63,340 nucleotides of DNA from Flavobacteriaceae bacterium (GTDB lineage Bacteria > Bacteroidota > Bacteroidia > Flavobacteriales > Flavobacteriaceae), in the NCBI GenBank assembly GCA_002707745.1, contig PANU01000028.1, positions 1-63,340 on the forward strand, read 5' to 3'. Numbering within the stretch: the stretch's first letter is position 1; each line of letters opens with the position of its first letter. Positions 9,388 through 18,048 of this stretch are shown in pieces. The notes beneath the pieces were generated by a model that had not been told where the DNA came from, did not search any database, and was given only the letters and a program-made list of their open reading frames with translations. The position numbers and the translations under genes were made by a program.

Positions 9388-11463
9388 TTAGTAGTTCAGT
9401 ATAGCCTCAATCTTAGCTTTCACTTTTTCTATAGAAGGAATCATAGTCTCTTCCAACACCGAATTTAAGGGAATTGCCGGCATATTTTCAGATCCAATAA
9501 CCATTACAGGCGCATCTAATGACTGAAAGCATTCTTCCTGTATTTTTCCTTGTAACGCCCTACTAAAACTATTCTCACTAGGTTCTTCAGTTACCACTAA
9601 ACATTTACCACATTTCTTTACGCTCTTAAAGACCGTTTCATAATCTAACGGATACAAGGTTCGTAAATCTACAATCTCTACCCGGCCTGTAATGCCCAGT
9701 TCTCTTGTGGCATTATATGCCCAATGCACACCCATTCCGTAGGTAATTACAGATAGCGTTTCCTCTTCTTCCTGCGGCCAGATTTCCTGCAACACCCAAG
9801 CTTTCCCAAAAGGCAAGACATAGTCTTCGGCCGGCTCCAAGCTTGTGGCGCCTTTAGTACCTTTTACTTTACTCCAGTACAATCCTTTGTGCTCAAAAAT
9901 CACCACCGGATTTGGGTCGTAATATGCAGCTTTCATCAAGCCTTTTAAATCGGCTCCATTACTTGGATACGCAATTTTTAATCCCCGAATGTTACTTACT
10001 ACACTTTCCATAGAGGAAGAGTGATAAGGGCCACCACTTCCATACGCTCCAATAGGCACACGTAATATCATAGAAACTGGCCACTTTCCATTAGACAAAT
10101 AGCAACTTCTTGAAACTTCTGTAAATAGCTGATTGAGACCCGGCCAGATATAATCGGCAAACTGAACCTCCACAATAGGTTTTAATCCTACAGCACTCAT
10201 CCCAACGGTGGAACCTACAATAAAAGCTTCCTGAATAGGGGTATTAAACACACGGTTATCCCCAAATTTTTGTGCCAGGGTTGCAGCTTCCCTAAACACG
10301 CCCCCTAATCTTCCTCCAACATCTTGCCCGTATAATAAACACTCAGGATGTTTTGCCATGAGTTCTTCAATAGCAAAAAGCGCACAATCTACCATAACTA
10401 CTTTTTCACCTCCTTTTGGAGATCGTTCTCCTACTTCTTCGGTAATTGAGGTAGGTGCAAAGTCATTTGTGAAAAGGTCTTCAGGTTTTGGATCTTCGGC
10501 TTTTAAAGCTTTGTTTAAAGCTTTTTTAATTCCATTTTCAATTTCAGCTTCAATTTTCTTTATCTCCTTTTCTGAAATACCCATACCTGAAAGCAGTTTC
10601 AACATTTTAGGATACGGATCACGGCTACGGGCTTCGTCTAAATCGTCACGATAAAATTCCATTCTAACACCCGAAGTATGATGATTCAGCAAAGGAACTT
10701 TTGCGTGAATTAAAATAGGACGTCGTTCATTTCGTATGGTTTCTATTGCATTTTTAACCGTTGTGTAGCTTTCTTCAAAATCGGTTCCATCAATAGAAAT
10801 TGCTTCCAGTCCATGAAATCCTGCTGCATACTCAGCTGCATTTTGAGCACGTGTTTCTGCAGCATTTGCCGAAATATCCCAACCATTATCCTGTACTACA
10901 TAGAGTATAGGTAATTGTTTTAAAGCTGCCATTTGAAAAGCCTCGGCAATTTCACCTTCGGTTACTGAAGCATCCCCCAGGCTACATACAACAATAGGTT
11001 TAGTAGCTTGATCTTGCCGAAATACTTCCATAGACTCCTTATACCAAAACCCCATGGCAACACCCGTAGCAGGAATTGCCTGCATTCCCGTAGCGCTACT
11101 CTGATGCGGGATTTTTGGTTTGTCATCGTCCCGTAAACTAGGGTGCGAATAATACGTGCGCCCAGCAGAAAAAGGATCGTCTTTTTTTGCCAGCACTTGT
11201 AGCATAAGCTCATAGGGAGTCATACCAATAGCCAATAGCATAGCGTCATCCCTGTAATAAGGAAACATGTAATCCTGAGGTTGCAATTGCATGCCCACAG
11301 CAGTTTGTATCACTTCGTGTCCGCGGGAAGTAGCGTGCACGTACTTTGAAACTACTTTAAAATTTTCTTCATAAATCTCGGTCATCGCTTTTGCCGTGAC
11401 CAGATTTTTGAAGGCTTTTAGGGTTAGTTCTTTGTTTATAGCGTTATCTATTTGTTTACTCAT
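9388..11463 (-). CDS. 2-oxoacid dehydrogenase E1, fused alpha-beta (branched-chain type)
   Basis: Alpha part SLGDASVTEGEIAEAFQMAALKQLPILYVVQDN; beta part GQDVGGRLGGVFREAATLAQKFGDNRVFNTPIQEAFIVG. Confidence 0.92.
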   Translation of the reverse strand: MSKQIDNAINKELTLKAFKNLVTAKAMTEIYEENFKVVSKYVHATSRGHEVIQTAVGMQLQPQDYMFPYYRDDAMLLAIGMTPYELMLQVLAKKDDPFSAGRTYYSHPSLRDDDKPKIPHQSSATGMQAIPATGVAMGFWYKESMEVFRQDQATKPIVVCSLGDASVTEGEIAEAFQMAALKQLPILYVVQDNGWDISANAAETRAQNAAEYAAGFHGLEAISIDGTDFEESYTTVKNAIETIRNERRPILIHAKVPLLNHHTSGVRMEFYRDDLDEARSRDPYPKMLKLLSGMGISEKEIKKIEAEIENGIKKALNKALKAEDPKPEDLFTNDFAPTSITEEVGERSPKGGEKVVMVDCALFAIEELMAKHPECLLYGQDVGGRLGGVFREAATLAQKFGDNRVFNTPIQEAFIVGSTVGMSAVGLKPIVEVQFADYIWPGLNQLFTEVSRSCYLSNGKWPVSMILRVPIGAYGSGGPYHSSSMESVVSNIRGLKIAYPSNGADLKGLMKAAYYDPNPVVIFEHKGLYWSKVKGTKGATSLEPAEDYVLPFGKAWVLQEIWPQEEEETLSVITYGMGVHWAYNATRELGITGRVEIVDLRTLYPLDYETVFKSVKKCGKCLVVTEEPSENSFSRALQGKIQEECFQSLDAPVMVIGSENMPAIPLNSVLEETMIPSIEKVKAKIEAILNY

Positions 11464-11475
11464 TGTGCTAAATTT

Positions 11476-11811
11476 GAAACAAGAATCAGGAAATAAGACC
11501 CAAGACTTATTGGAAATTACAATTTAATTATTTGGGTCTAGTGAATCCATAACTACTGAAACCTTACCCTGGAGTTTACCTGCTTTCATTTCTAATCCTT
11601 AAATTGAAGCTCAGAAATATTTTTTTTATGACATATTGCTAATTGTGTATCCCACTCAAAAGCAGTAGCTAAACTAGCTTCTAAAAATTTGAAAAAGTGA
11701 TGTCTCAAATTCTATTGCTTCATCCCATATTCTTAATTTTTTAAAGGTACACCTTATCATTTCTTTCGCTGCTTTCTTTAGTCTTGTGTTCTGTATCTTG
11801 CTTCCTGTGTC
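11476..11811 (-). repeat. heptad-type inverted array pair flanking a decayed IVP gene (site A)
   Basis: 11476-11507 GAAACAAGAATCAGGAAATAAGACCCAAGACT vs reverse complement of 11780-11811 GACACAGGAAGCAAGATACAGAACACAAGACT, 23/32 identical. Confidence 0.7.
11524..11760 (-). pseudogene. decayed four-helix-bundle (23S rRNA IVP family) gene
   Basis: Three frames hold successive pieces: MIRCTFKKLRIWDEAIEFE / FFKFLEASLATAFEWDTQLAICHKKNISELQFKD / LEMKAGKLQGKVSVVMDSLDPNN*; central part missing. Confidence 0.75.
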
Positions 11812-11817
11812 GAAAAT

Positions 11818-13143
11818 TTAAATCTTTCTATCCACAGTAAACTGCTCCATATAGTCACCCACTCTTCTCAAGAAAGATCCTGCTAAAAATCCGTCAACGA
11901 TTCTATGATCAAACGATAGTGACAGATACATCATACTTCTAATTTCGATGGTGTCGCCTTCTTCTTTCTCCATCACCTCAGCGCGTTTTTTTATAATTCC
12001 TGTGGCAAGAATAGCAGCTTCCGGCTGATTGATAATGGGCGTTCCCATTAAGCTTCCAAAGGTTCCTACGTTACTAATTGTAAAAGTACTCCCCTTCATA
12101 TCATCGCCTTTTAAAGTTCCGGAGCGCGATTTTCCAACCAGTTCATTTGTTGAAGCCGCCAACTCTTTCAGATTTTTTTTATCTGCATTTTTAACCACCG
12201 GAACTATTAAATTACCTGAAGGTAATGAAGTTGCCATCCCAATATTGATATCATCTTTTACAATTATGTTTTTTCCATCCAGAGACGAGTTTATCATTGG
12301 GAAATCTTTAATTGCTTTTGCAACAGCCTCAATAAAGAGCGGAGTAAACGTTAATTTTTCTCCGTGTTTTTCCTGAAACTTTACTTTATTGTTATTTCGC
12401 CATGCAACCATATTGGTTAGATCTGCTTCAATATATGCTGTCACGTGCGGACTCGTATGTTTGCTATACACCATATGGTCTGCAATCATCTCCCGCATCC
12501 GATCCATTTCTACAATTTTACCAGTGCCCTTGTCAAATTTTAAATCGGGCACCTGAAATCCTGACACTTCTGGTACCACCTGTGCAAACTGGAAAGGTCT
12601 CCCTTCGGTTAGGTAATTTGTGATATCGCTTTTACGCAAGCGACCGTCTTTACCAGTACCACTAATTCGAGCCAATTCTTCATAGGAAATATGATGTTTA
12701 CGGGCAATAGCATCTACTAAAGGTGAAATAAAAAGATTTTCGTTTACTTTAAACGACTTTGAAGCTGGAGCTGATTTATCTGGGGTGACCAACTCTCTCT
12801 TGTGCCTTTCTCTCATTCCTGCATCATTCGTCGGAGGCAAGGAGGAATTTTCCTCCTTAGGGAGCGTAGTATCCATCTTTTCAACCCTACTTGAGCTTAC
12901 CTCAGATAATTCTAACACAGCAATAGTCTCCCCTACAGGGACTACATCCTTTGCCGAAACCTTGTGTGCAATCATTTTTCCAGCACTTGGCGCAGGAACT
13001 TCATTATCAACTTTATCGGTTGCAACCTCAACGAGAATATCTCCTTCTTCAAAACTATCACCTTCCTGAACCAGCCAGTTAAGTATGGTTCCTTCGGTAA
13101 TACTTTCGCCCATTTTAGGCATTCTAAATTCTGTTTTTGACAT
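11818..13143 (-). CDS. 2-oxoacid dehydrogenase E2 (dihydrolipoyl acyltransferase)
   Basis: Lipoyl domain EVATDKVDNEVPAPSAG, E3-binding domain, catalytic SLSFDHRIVDGFLAGSFL. Confidence 0.93.
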   Translation of the reverse strand: MSKTEFRMPKMGESITEGTILNWLVQEGDSFEEGDILVEVATDKVDNEVPAPSAGKMIAHKVSAKDVVPVGETIAVLELSEVSSSRVEKMDTTLPKEENSSLPPTNDAGMRERHKRELVTPDKSAPASKSFKVNENLFISPLVDAIARKHHISYEELARISGTGKDGRLRKSDITNYLTEGRPFQFAQVVPEVSGFQVPDLKFDKGTGKIVEMDRMREMIADHMVYSKHTSPHVTAYIEADLTNMVAWRNNNKVKFQEKHGEKLTFTPLFIEAVAKAIKDFPMINSSLDGKNIIVKDDINIGMATSLPSGNLIVPVVKNADKKNLKELAASTNELVGKSRSGTLKGDDMKGSTFTISNVGTFGSLMGTPIINQPEAAILATGIIKKRAEVMEKEEGDTIEIRSMMYLSLSFDHRIVDGFLAGSFLRRVGDYMEQFTVDRKI

Positions 13144-13182
13144 ATAATGTGTCTTTACTATTTTATCAATTCAAAGTTGTGG

Positions 13183-13200
13183 TGTAATTTCAAAATTACA
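13183..13200. promoter_or_regulatory. palindrome upstream of E2, overlapping a TAATTTTG -7-like box
   Basis: TGTAATTT-ca-AAATTACA; minus strand contains TAATTTTG (13191-13198); outer TTGTG/CACAA extends the symmetry. Confidence 0.45.
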
Positions 13201-13260
13201 AGCACAAGCTTTTTATAAATTGTATGGAAGCATTATTTTCTTTTTACATTTTAAACTCAA

Positions 13261-13326
13261 TGTCAGGCTGAGCCTGTCGAAGCCACTATCGCTGAAGGAA
13301 AGCACTTCGACAAGCGCAGTGTGACA
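13261..13326. repeat. intergenic inverted repeat, TTCGACAGGCTCAG type
   Basis: TGTCAGGCTGAGCCTGTCGAAG ... CTTCGACAAGCGCAGTGTGACA, 18/22 pairing. Confidence 0.8.
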
Positions 13327-13338
13327 CCGTTCTATTAT

Positions 13339-13938
13339 TCAATTTTTTGACTTCATCTCTTGAAGGGTTTTATAAAAATCTTCCTGCATCGGTCTTTTTT
13401 TTGGGATCTCCCTTAAAGGCTCCACCTCTCTTAAGCTTTCGTGACAATCTTTTGGCAACTGCTGATATAATTTTGTTCCTGCCGTTTTCCAGGCTATCAT
13501 GTCTTCGGAAACTTCCATGATGGCTTTTGCGGGATTTCCAACTATTAACTGTCTCTTGCCAAAGGTTGCTTCTGCTTTTACAAATGCCATCGCACCTACA
13601 ATACACTCATCGCCTATTTTGGCATCGTCCATGATCACGCTATTCATTCCTATCAAACAGTTTCGCCCCAGGTTTGCACCGTGAATAATAGCTCCGTGTC
13701 CTACATGGGCACCTTCTTTTAACACAATACTTTTTCCGGGAAACATATGTACGGTACAATTTTCCTGCACATTCACCCCATCTTCCAAGATAATCTCCCC
13801 CCAATCGCCACGGATTGCAGCTCCAGGACCGATATAGCAGTTTTTTCCAATTATCACGTTACCCGTTACTGCTGCAAGCGGATGAACGAAACTGGATTCG
13901 TGAATTACGGGTATGTGACCTTTAAAAGAGTAAATCAT
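13339..13938 (-). CDS. paaY: hexapeptide-repeat thioesterase/transferase PaaY
   Basis: Left-handed beta-helix hexapeptides; paa context. Confidence 0.88.
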   Translation of the reverse strand: MIYSFKGHIPVIHESSFVHPLAAVTGNVIIGKNCYIGPGAAIRGDWGEIILEDGVNVQENCTVHMFPGKSIVLKEGAHVGHGAIIHGANLGRNCLIGMNSVIMDDAKIGDECIVGAMAFVKAEATFGKRQLIVGNPAKAIMEVSEDMIAWKTAGTKLYQQLPKDCHESLREVEPLREIPKKRPMQEDFYKTLQEMKSKN

Positions 13939-13942
13939 AGTA

Positions 13943-14457
13943 AGTAGTGAAAGGTTAGTGCGCTTCGTTTTGAGTGGTGAGTTATTTATTTTTGAGATGT
14001 CTCCTTAGTGACGAAATCATTTTAGCTGTTTCTGTCTATCTTCTCCTTTTTTCTTTATCAATTTCAAAAGTAATATAATTTCTAAGCCTGACTTTTGTGA
14101 AAGCAGCTACACATTCATGAGAACTATCCCAAGCCATCTTCAAATATCGATTAAAATTGACATCTGTACTACCTGAGCCTTCGGCAATATTGAAAGCTAT
14201 ACTATCTGCTGCTTTGATGAATGGAGATGACAATTTATAAAGTTCATGTTTGGGAAAACATTCCACTTGCCCATTGACCAATTCACCAAAATGCATAGTT
14301 TTTTGATAGACTTGTAAATCCTCGAATTTAAAATGATATTTACTTTTCATATTCTAAAATTTGAGCGTGCGTGTTGAATTAGTTCCGTTATGTTGAGTCT
14401 AAATCACTCAATTCTCAAAGAAAAGCTACGCTTTTGCACTCACCTCTCACCACTATT
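13943..14457 (-). repeat. heptad-type inverted array pair flanking an IVP gene (site B)
   Basis: Left AGTAGTG AAAGGTT AGTGCGCTTCGTTTTG AGTGGTG AGTTATT; right (complement) AGTGGTG AGAGGTG AGTGCAAAAGCGTAGCTTTTCTTTG AGAATTG AGTGATT. Confidence 0.65.
13982..14350 (-). pseudogene. four-helix-bundle (23S rRNA IVP family) gene with in-frame TAG at 14036-14038
   Basis: FKFEDLQVYQKTMHFGELV...AFNIAEGSG...; after TAG the same frame continues TETAKMISSLRRHLKNK*, a typical IVP C-terminus. Confidence 0.75.
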
Positions 14458-15220
14458 TAAACCTCTTAAGTGTTTCTTTGGTAAAATCACTCAACACCAA
14501 TCTACCCGAAATAACTGCTCTTTCTGCAAGCAATTCATCCCAGTTTTCTGTACCGCTCCACATAATCTTTTTCATTTCCTTCATGGCTTCAGGGTTATAA
14601 TTACAAAGATTTTCAGCAAAAGCTTGTACGGCTTCATCCAAAGCTTCGGTGCTTTCATGGACACTGGCGTAGAGTCCTTTTTGTCGTGCCCATTCGGCAT
14701 CGTAAAAACTATTAGCATCTATGGCAATCTGGCTCATACCTGTTAGCCCTAACTTTCTTTCTACGGCCGGACCTACTACAAAAGGACCAATTCCTATGTT
14801 TAACTCACTTAGCTTGATGCTTGCAAATTTAGATGCCATACAATAATCTGTTGCGCTTGCCACGCCTACACCACCTCCTACTGTCTTACCCTGTATTCTC
14901 CCGATGATAAATTTTGGACACTTACGCATAGCGTTAATCACGTTTGCGAACCCACTAAAAAACACCTTTCCAGTTTCAGCATCATTAATATTAATAAGTT
15001 CTTTAAAGCTGGCTCCGGCACAAAAAGTACGATCGCCCCCACTCTTAAGGATGATTACTTTTACTTCGGGGTTATTACCAGCTTCTGTAATAGTTTTAGC
15101 CAGTTTTGCCAGAATATCGCCAGGCAGGCTATTGTGAGCCGGGTGGAAAAATTCTATGGTTGAGATTCCGTTTTCTATTTGTTCTTTTACGTAGGGTTTG
15201 GTCATCTTTAGTGCTCGCAA
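14453..15220 (-). CDS. enoyl-CoA hydratase/isomerase family protein of the paa cluster
   Basis: Crotonase fold motifs RTFCAGASFKELI, GRIQGKTVGGGVGVASATDYCMAS. Confidence 0.88.
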   Translation of the reverse strand: MRALKMTKPYVKEQIENGISTIEFFHPAHNSLPGDILAKLAKTITEAGNNPEVKVIILKSGGDRTFCAGASFKELININDAETGKVFFSGFANVINAMRKCPKFIIGRIQGKTVGGGVGVASATDYCMASKFASIKLSELNIGIGPFVVGPAVERKLGLTGMSQIAIDANSFYDAEWARQKGLYASVHESTEALDEAVQAFAENLCNYNPEAMKEMKKIMWSGTENWDELLAERAVISGRLVLSDFTKETLKRFK

Positions 15221-15251
15221 AGGCGGGTATCTTTTTAATAGTTAGTATTAT

Positions 15252-15380
15252 TTACAATGAATCGCACAAGTCATCCCAATTTGGATTTGACTTAGTCATT
15301 AGTTTTATTTTCCAATCGCGATTCCATTTTTTTAATTGTATTTTTTTATTAGTGATGATATAAACGGCGTATTTTTTCAA
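15252..15380 (-). pseudogene. internally deleted GIY-YIG nuclease gene remnant
   Basis: Minus strand LKKYAVYIITNK|KIQLKKWNRDWKIKLMTKSNPNWDDLCDSL*: GIY-YIG N-terminus joined to its C-terminus with the middle missing. Confidence 0.75.
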
Positions 15381-15431
15381 ATTAATTATGATTTGTTCTT
15401 GTCATTGCCAAGACACCCGCCTGCGCAGGTG

Positions 15432-15470
15432 CTTTGAGCAATTCAACCTTTTAGGTTGAATTGCTCAAAG
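15432..15470. repeat. perfect 18-bp hairpin overlapping the paaZ stop codon
   Basis: CTTTGAGCAATTCAACCT-ttt-AGGTTGAATTGCTCAAAG. Confidence 0.9.
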
Positions 15471-17986
15471 TGATGATTTAAATGCTTTCTTTCTAATAAA
15501 TACGACTCGTATTTGTCTAGCTCCCCGAAAACCAAATTTTTTAAAACTGCTTCTGGATTTTCTTGAAAAAACTTTAAGTATTTAAATCGTTGTTCCAAAA
15601 ATTTCTCTTTTGCAGTTTGTAAATCGGGGTGTATTAAAGAAGCTAGCGTATCTTTTTCTAACTGCGGAAATTGAGAGTTCTGTGGGAATTTTTCATAATT
15701 GTACAAACTGTCATGAACTTTATCCAAATACTTTTCAGGTGTTGAAATTTCAAAATCCTGAATTTCTCCTCCCGCAATTTTATAGGTATATTCCAAATGT
15801 TCCAACATATGCTGGGGTGTCATAATACCCCATTTTGGTTTTGTATCTTCTGAAAGTTTAGCAAGTGCAGCATTAATTGTTTCATTGGTCATTTCAGTAA
15901 AAACCTCTTGCTTCTTTTCTACCATTGTTAATATGGTTGCAATACAAACTAATGAATCTTCTTTCTCTGCTCCTTCTGGCAAAATTGCATTGGCTGCATC
16001 TACATTGGCATCAAAAATTTCTACATACCATTTTACAATTCCGCTTGGGTGTTCTTGTCCTCTGCTGTCTCTGTCTATTTTTTGTTTGCATGTTAAGCGT
16101 ACATACAGGGTATCATTATGATATATTGGGCGTAAAAAACGGATTTCTTCCAAGCCGTAATTTGCTGCAACAGGTCCCTTATTTGGATATACAAACAATC
16201 CTGCTGCCATCGAAATAATAAAATAACCGTGCGCGGTGCGTTTCTCAAAAATACTGCCGTCAAGGCTGGTAATATCGGTATGTGCGTAAAAATGATCCCA
16301 CGTTAAATTTCCGAAGTTTACAATATCTGTATCTGTAACGGTACGGTTGTGTGTTTTTAAAGACATCCCTGGCTTAATATCTTCCCAATGATATGCAAAC
16401 GGATGTTTTGGCGACTCTTTGTAAGCTGCTTTTGCCTGGTAAATTCCTGTAACTTCGGTTAAACTAGAAGGACTTCCTTGTACAGCACAGCGCTGCAGAT
16501 AATGCTTTATACCGCGCATTCCCCCCATTTCCTCTCCACCACCAGCACGGCCGGGACCTCCGTGAATTAAGCCTGGCAACGGCGAACCGTGTCCTGTGCT
16601 TTGCTTGGCAGATTCACGATTTAATATTAAAATACGCCCGTGGTGTGTTGCCGCGTTTACTGTATATTCTTTTGCAATTGTATTGTCGTTAGTTACAATT
16701 GAGCTTACCAATGAACCTTTTCCCATCTTTGCTAAAGTAACAGCATCTTCCAAATCACTATACGGCATTAACGTACTTACCGGGCCAAAAGCCTCTGTTA
16801 CGTGGGCATTTTCATTTTGTAACGGATTGTCTTCCCGCATTAAAATAGGTTTCATAAAAGCGCCTTTTTTCGAATCTGCACCCATAGCTTCAAAGTCTTC
16901 AAAATTTCCGTAAACCATTTCAGCAGTTTCTGAAAGTTTAGCTACTTGTTCTTTGACACTATTTCTTTGAGCGTCGCTCACGAGACTTCCCATGCGCACT
17001 TCTTTTAACCTTGGGTCGCCAATAATTACCTTATCCAACTGATTTGCCAAGGCAATCTGCACGTCTTCCATGAAGTCCTGTGGAACGATAATACGACGAA
17101 TGGCGGTACATTTCTGGCCACACTTCGTGGTCATTTCATTACGGACCTCCTTAATAAACAAATCGAATTCTGGTGTTCCGGGGATAGCGTCTTTTCCAAG
17201 TATTGCAGCATTTAAACTATCGGCTTCCATGGTAAAAGGCACCGATTCTGCAGTTAATTGCGGATGTGACTTTAACTGCCGGCCAATTTTCGCAGAACCC
17301 GTAAAAGTCACGACATCCTGTGACTGCACAGTATCCAATATGTTTTTAGCTGTTCCCGAAATAAGCTGTAAAGCTCCTTCCGGTAAAATGCCAGAAGCTA
17401 TAATTTCTCGCACAACCGCTTCGGTTAAGTAGGCTGTTTGTGGTGCTGGTAAAACTACTGCGGGCATTCCTGCCATCCAGTTTACTGCACATTTTTCGAG
17501 CATTCCCCATACTGGAAAATTAAAGGCGTTAATGTGTACCGCAACACCTTCGCGAGGCACCATAATATGATGCGCCATAAAGCGTCCGCCACGAGAAAGA
17601 TCGATAGGATCACCTTCTACGTGGTAGGTTTGATTTGGGAATAATTTCCGAAGTGAAGCATTGGCAAACAGATTCCCGAAACCACCTTCAATATCTACCC
17701 AACTATCGCGTTTTGTGGCTCCTGTACGGTAACTGATTTCGTAAAAAGCTTGTTTTCGTTTTGTGAGGTAAAGCGCGAGGCTCTTTAACATATTTCCTCG
17801 TTGCTGAAAGGTCATTTTACGAAGTGCCTCCCCTTTATCCCTTCCATATTGCAAAATGGAAGGTACATCTAAACCTTCAACGGTTGTACTTGTAAAATGT
17901 TCGCCAGTAATGGAGTCAAAAACGGGAGTACCTTCGCCGGTTCCCGATTGCCATTGACCTTGTATATAGTGTTGTGTTTTTTGCAT
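15443..17986 (-). CDS. paaZ: bifunctional PaaZ (aldehyde dehydrogenase + MaoC-like hydratase) with extra C-terminal DUF1569/DinB-like domain
   Basis: ALDH TMEADSLNAAILG / KCGQKCTAIRRI; MaoC NFGNLTWDHFYAHTD; C-terminal ~149 aa (15443-15892) MTNETINAALAKL...MTPQHMLEHLEYTYKIA. Confidence 0.93.
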   Translation of the reverse strand: MQKTQHYIQGQWQSGTGEGTPVFDSITGEHFTSTTVEGLDVPSILQYGRDKGEALRKMTFQQRGNMLKSLALYLTKRKQAFYEISYRTGATKRDSWVDIEGGFGNLFANASLRKLFPNQTYHVEGDPIDLSRGGRFMAHHIMVPREGVAVHINAFNFPVWGMLEKCAVNWMAGMPAVVLPAPQTAYLTEAVVREIIASGILPEGALQLISGTAKNILDTVQSQDVVTFTGSAKIGRQLKSHPQLTAESVPFTMEADSLNAAILGKDAIPGTPEFDLFIKEVRNEMTTKCGQKCTAIRRIIVPQDFMEDVQIALANQLDKVIIGDPRLKEVRMGSLVSDAQRNSVKEQVAKLSETAEMVYGNFEDFEAMGADSKKGAFMKPILMREDNPLQNENAHVTEAFGPVSTLMPYSDLEDAVTLAKMGKGSLVSSIVTNDNTIAKEYTVNAATHHGRILILNRESAKQSTGHGSPLPGLIHGGPGRAGGGEEMGGMRGIKHYLQRCAVQGSPSSLTEVTGIYQAKAAYKESPKHPFAYHWEDIKPGMSLKTHNRTVTDTDIVNFGNLTWDHFYAHTDITSLDGSIFEKRTAHGYFIISMAAGLFVYPNKGPVAANYGLEEIRFLRPIYHNDTLYVRLTCKQKIDRDSRGQEHPSGIVKWYVEIFDANVDAANAILPEGAEKEDSLVCIATILTMVEKKQEVFTEMTNETINAALAKLSEDTKPKWGIMTPQHMLEHLEYTYKIAGGEIQDFEISTPEKYLDKVHDSLYNYEKFPQNSQFPQLEKDTLASLIHPDLQTAKEKFLEQRFKYLKFFQENPEAVLKNLVFGELDKYESYLLERKHLNHHFEQFNLKG

Positions 17987-18022
17987 GGAACTTAAATTAT
18001 ACTTTAGGAGGACATCCCCCTA

Positions 18023-18038
18023 CCCCCTTTAAAGGGGG
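18023..18038. repeat. short intergenic palindrome
   Basis: CCCCCTTT|AAAGGGGG between paaZ and paaJ. Confidence 0.8.
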
Positions 18039-18048
18039 AATTATTCTG

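Noticed and set aside
12785-13069. Antisense ORFs inside E2 and many other long genes in the ORF track
   Set aside because: They overlap strongly supported genes on the opposite strand with low-complexity translations; typical shadow ORFs.
15432-15470. 18-bp hairpin as ordinary Rho-independent terminator
   Set aside because: No U-tract downstream in the transcript direction.
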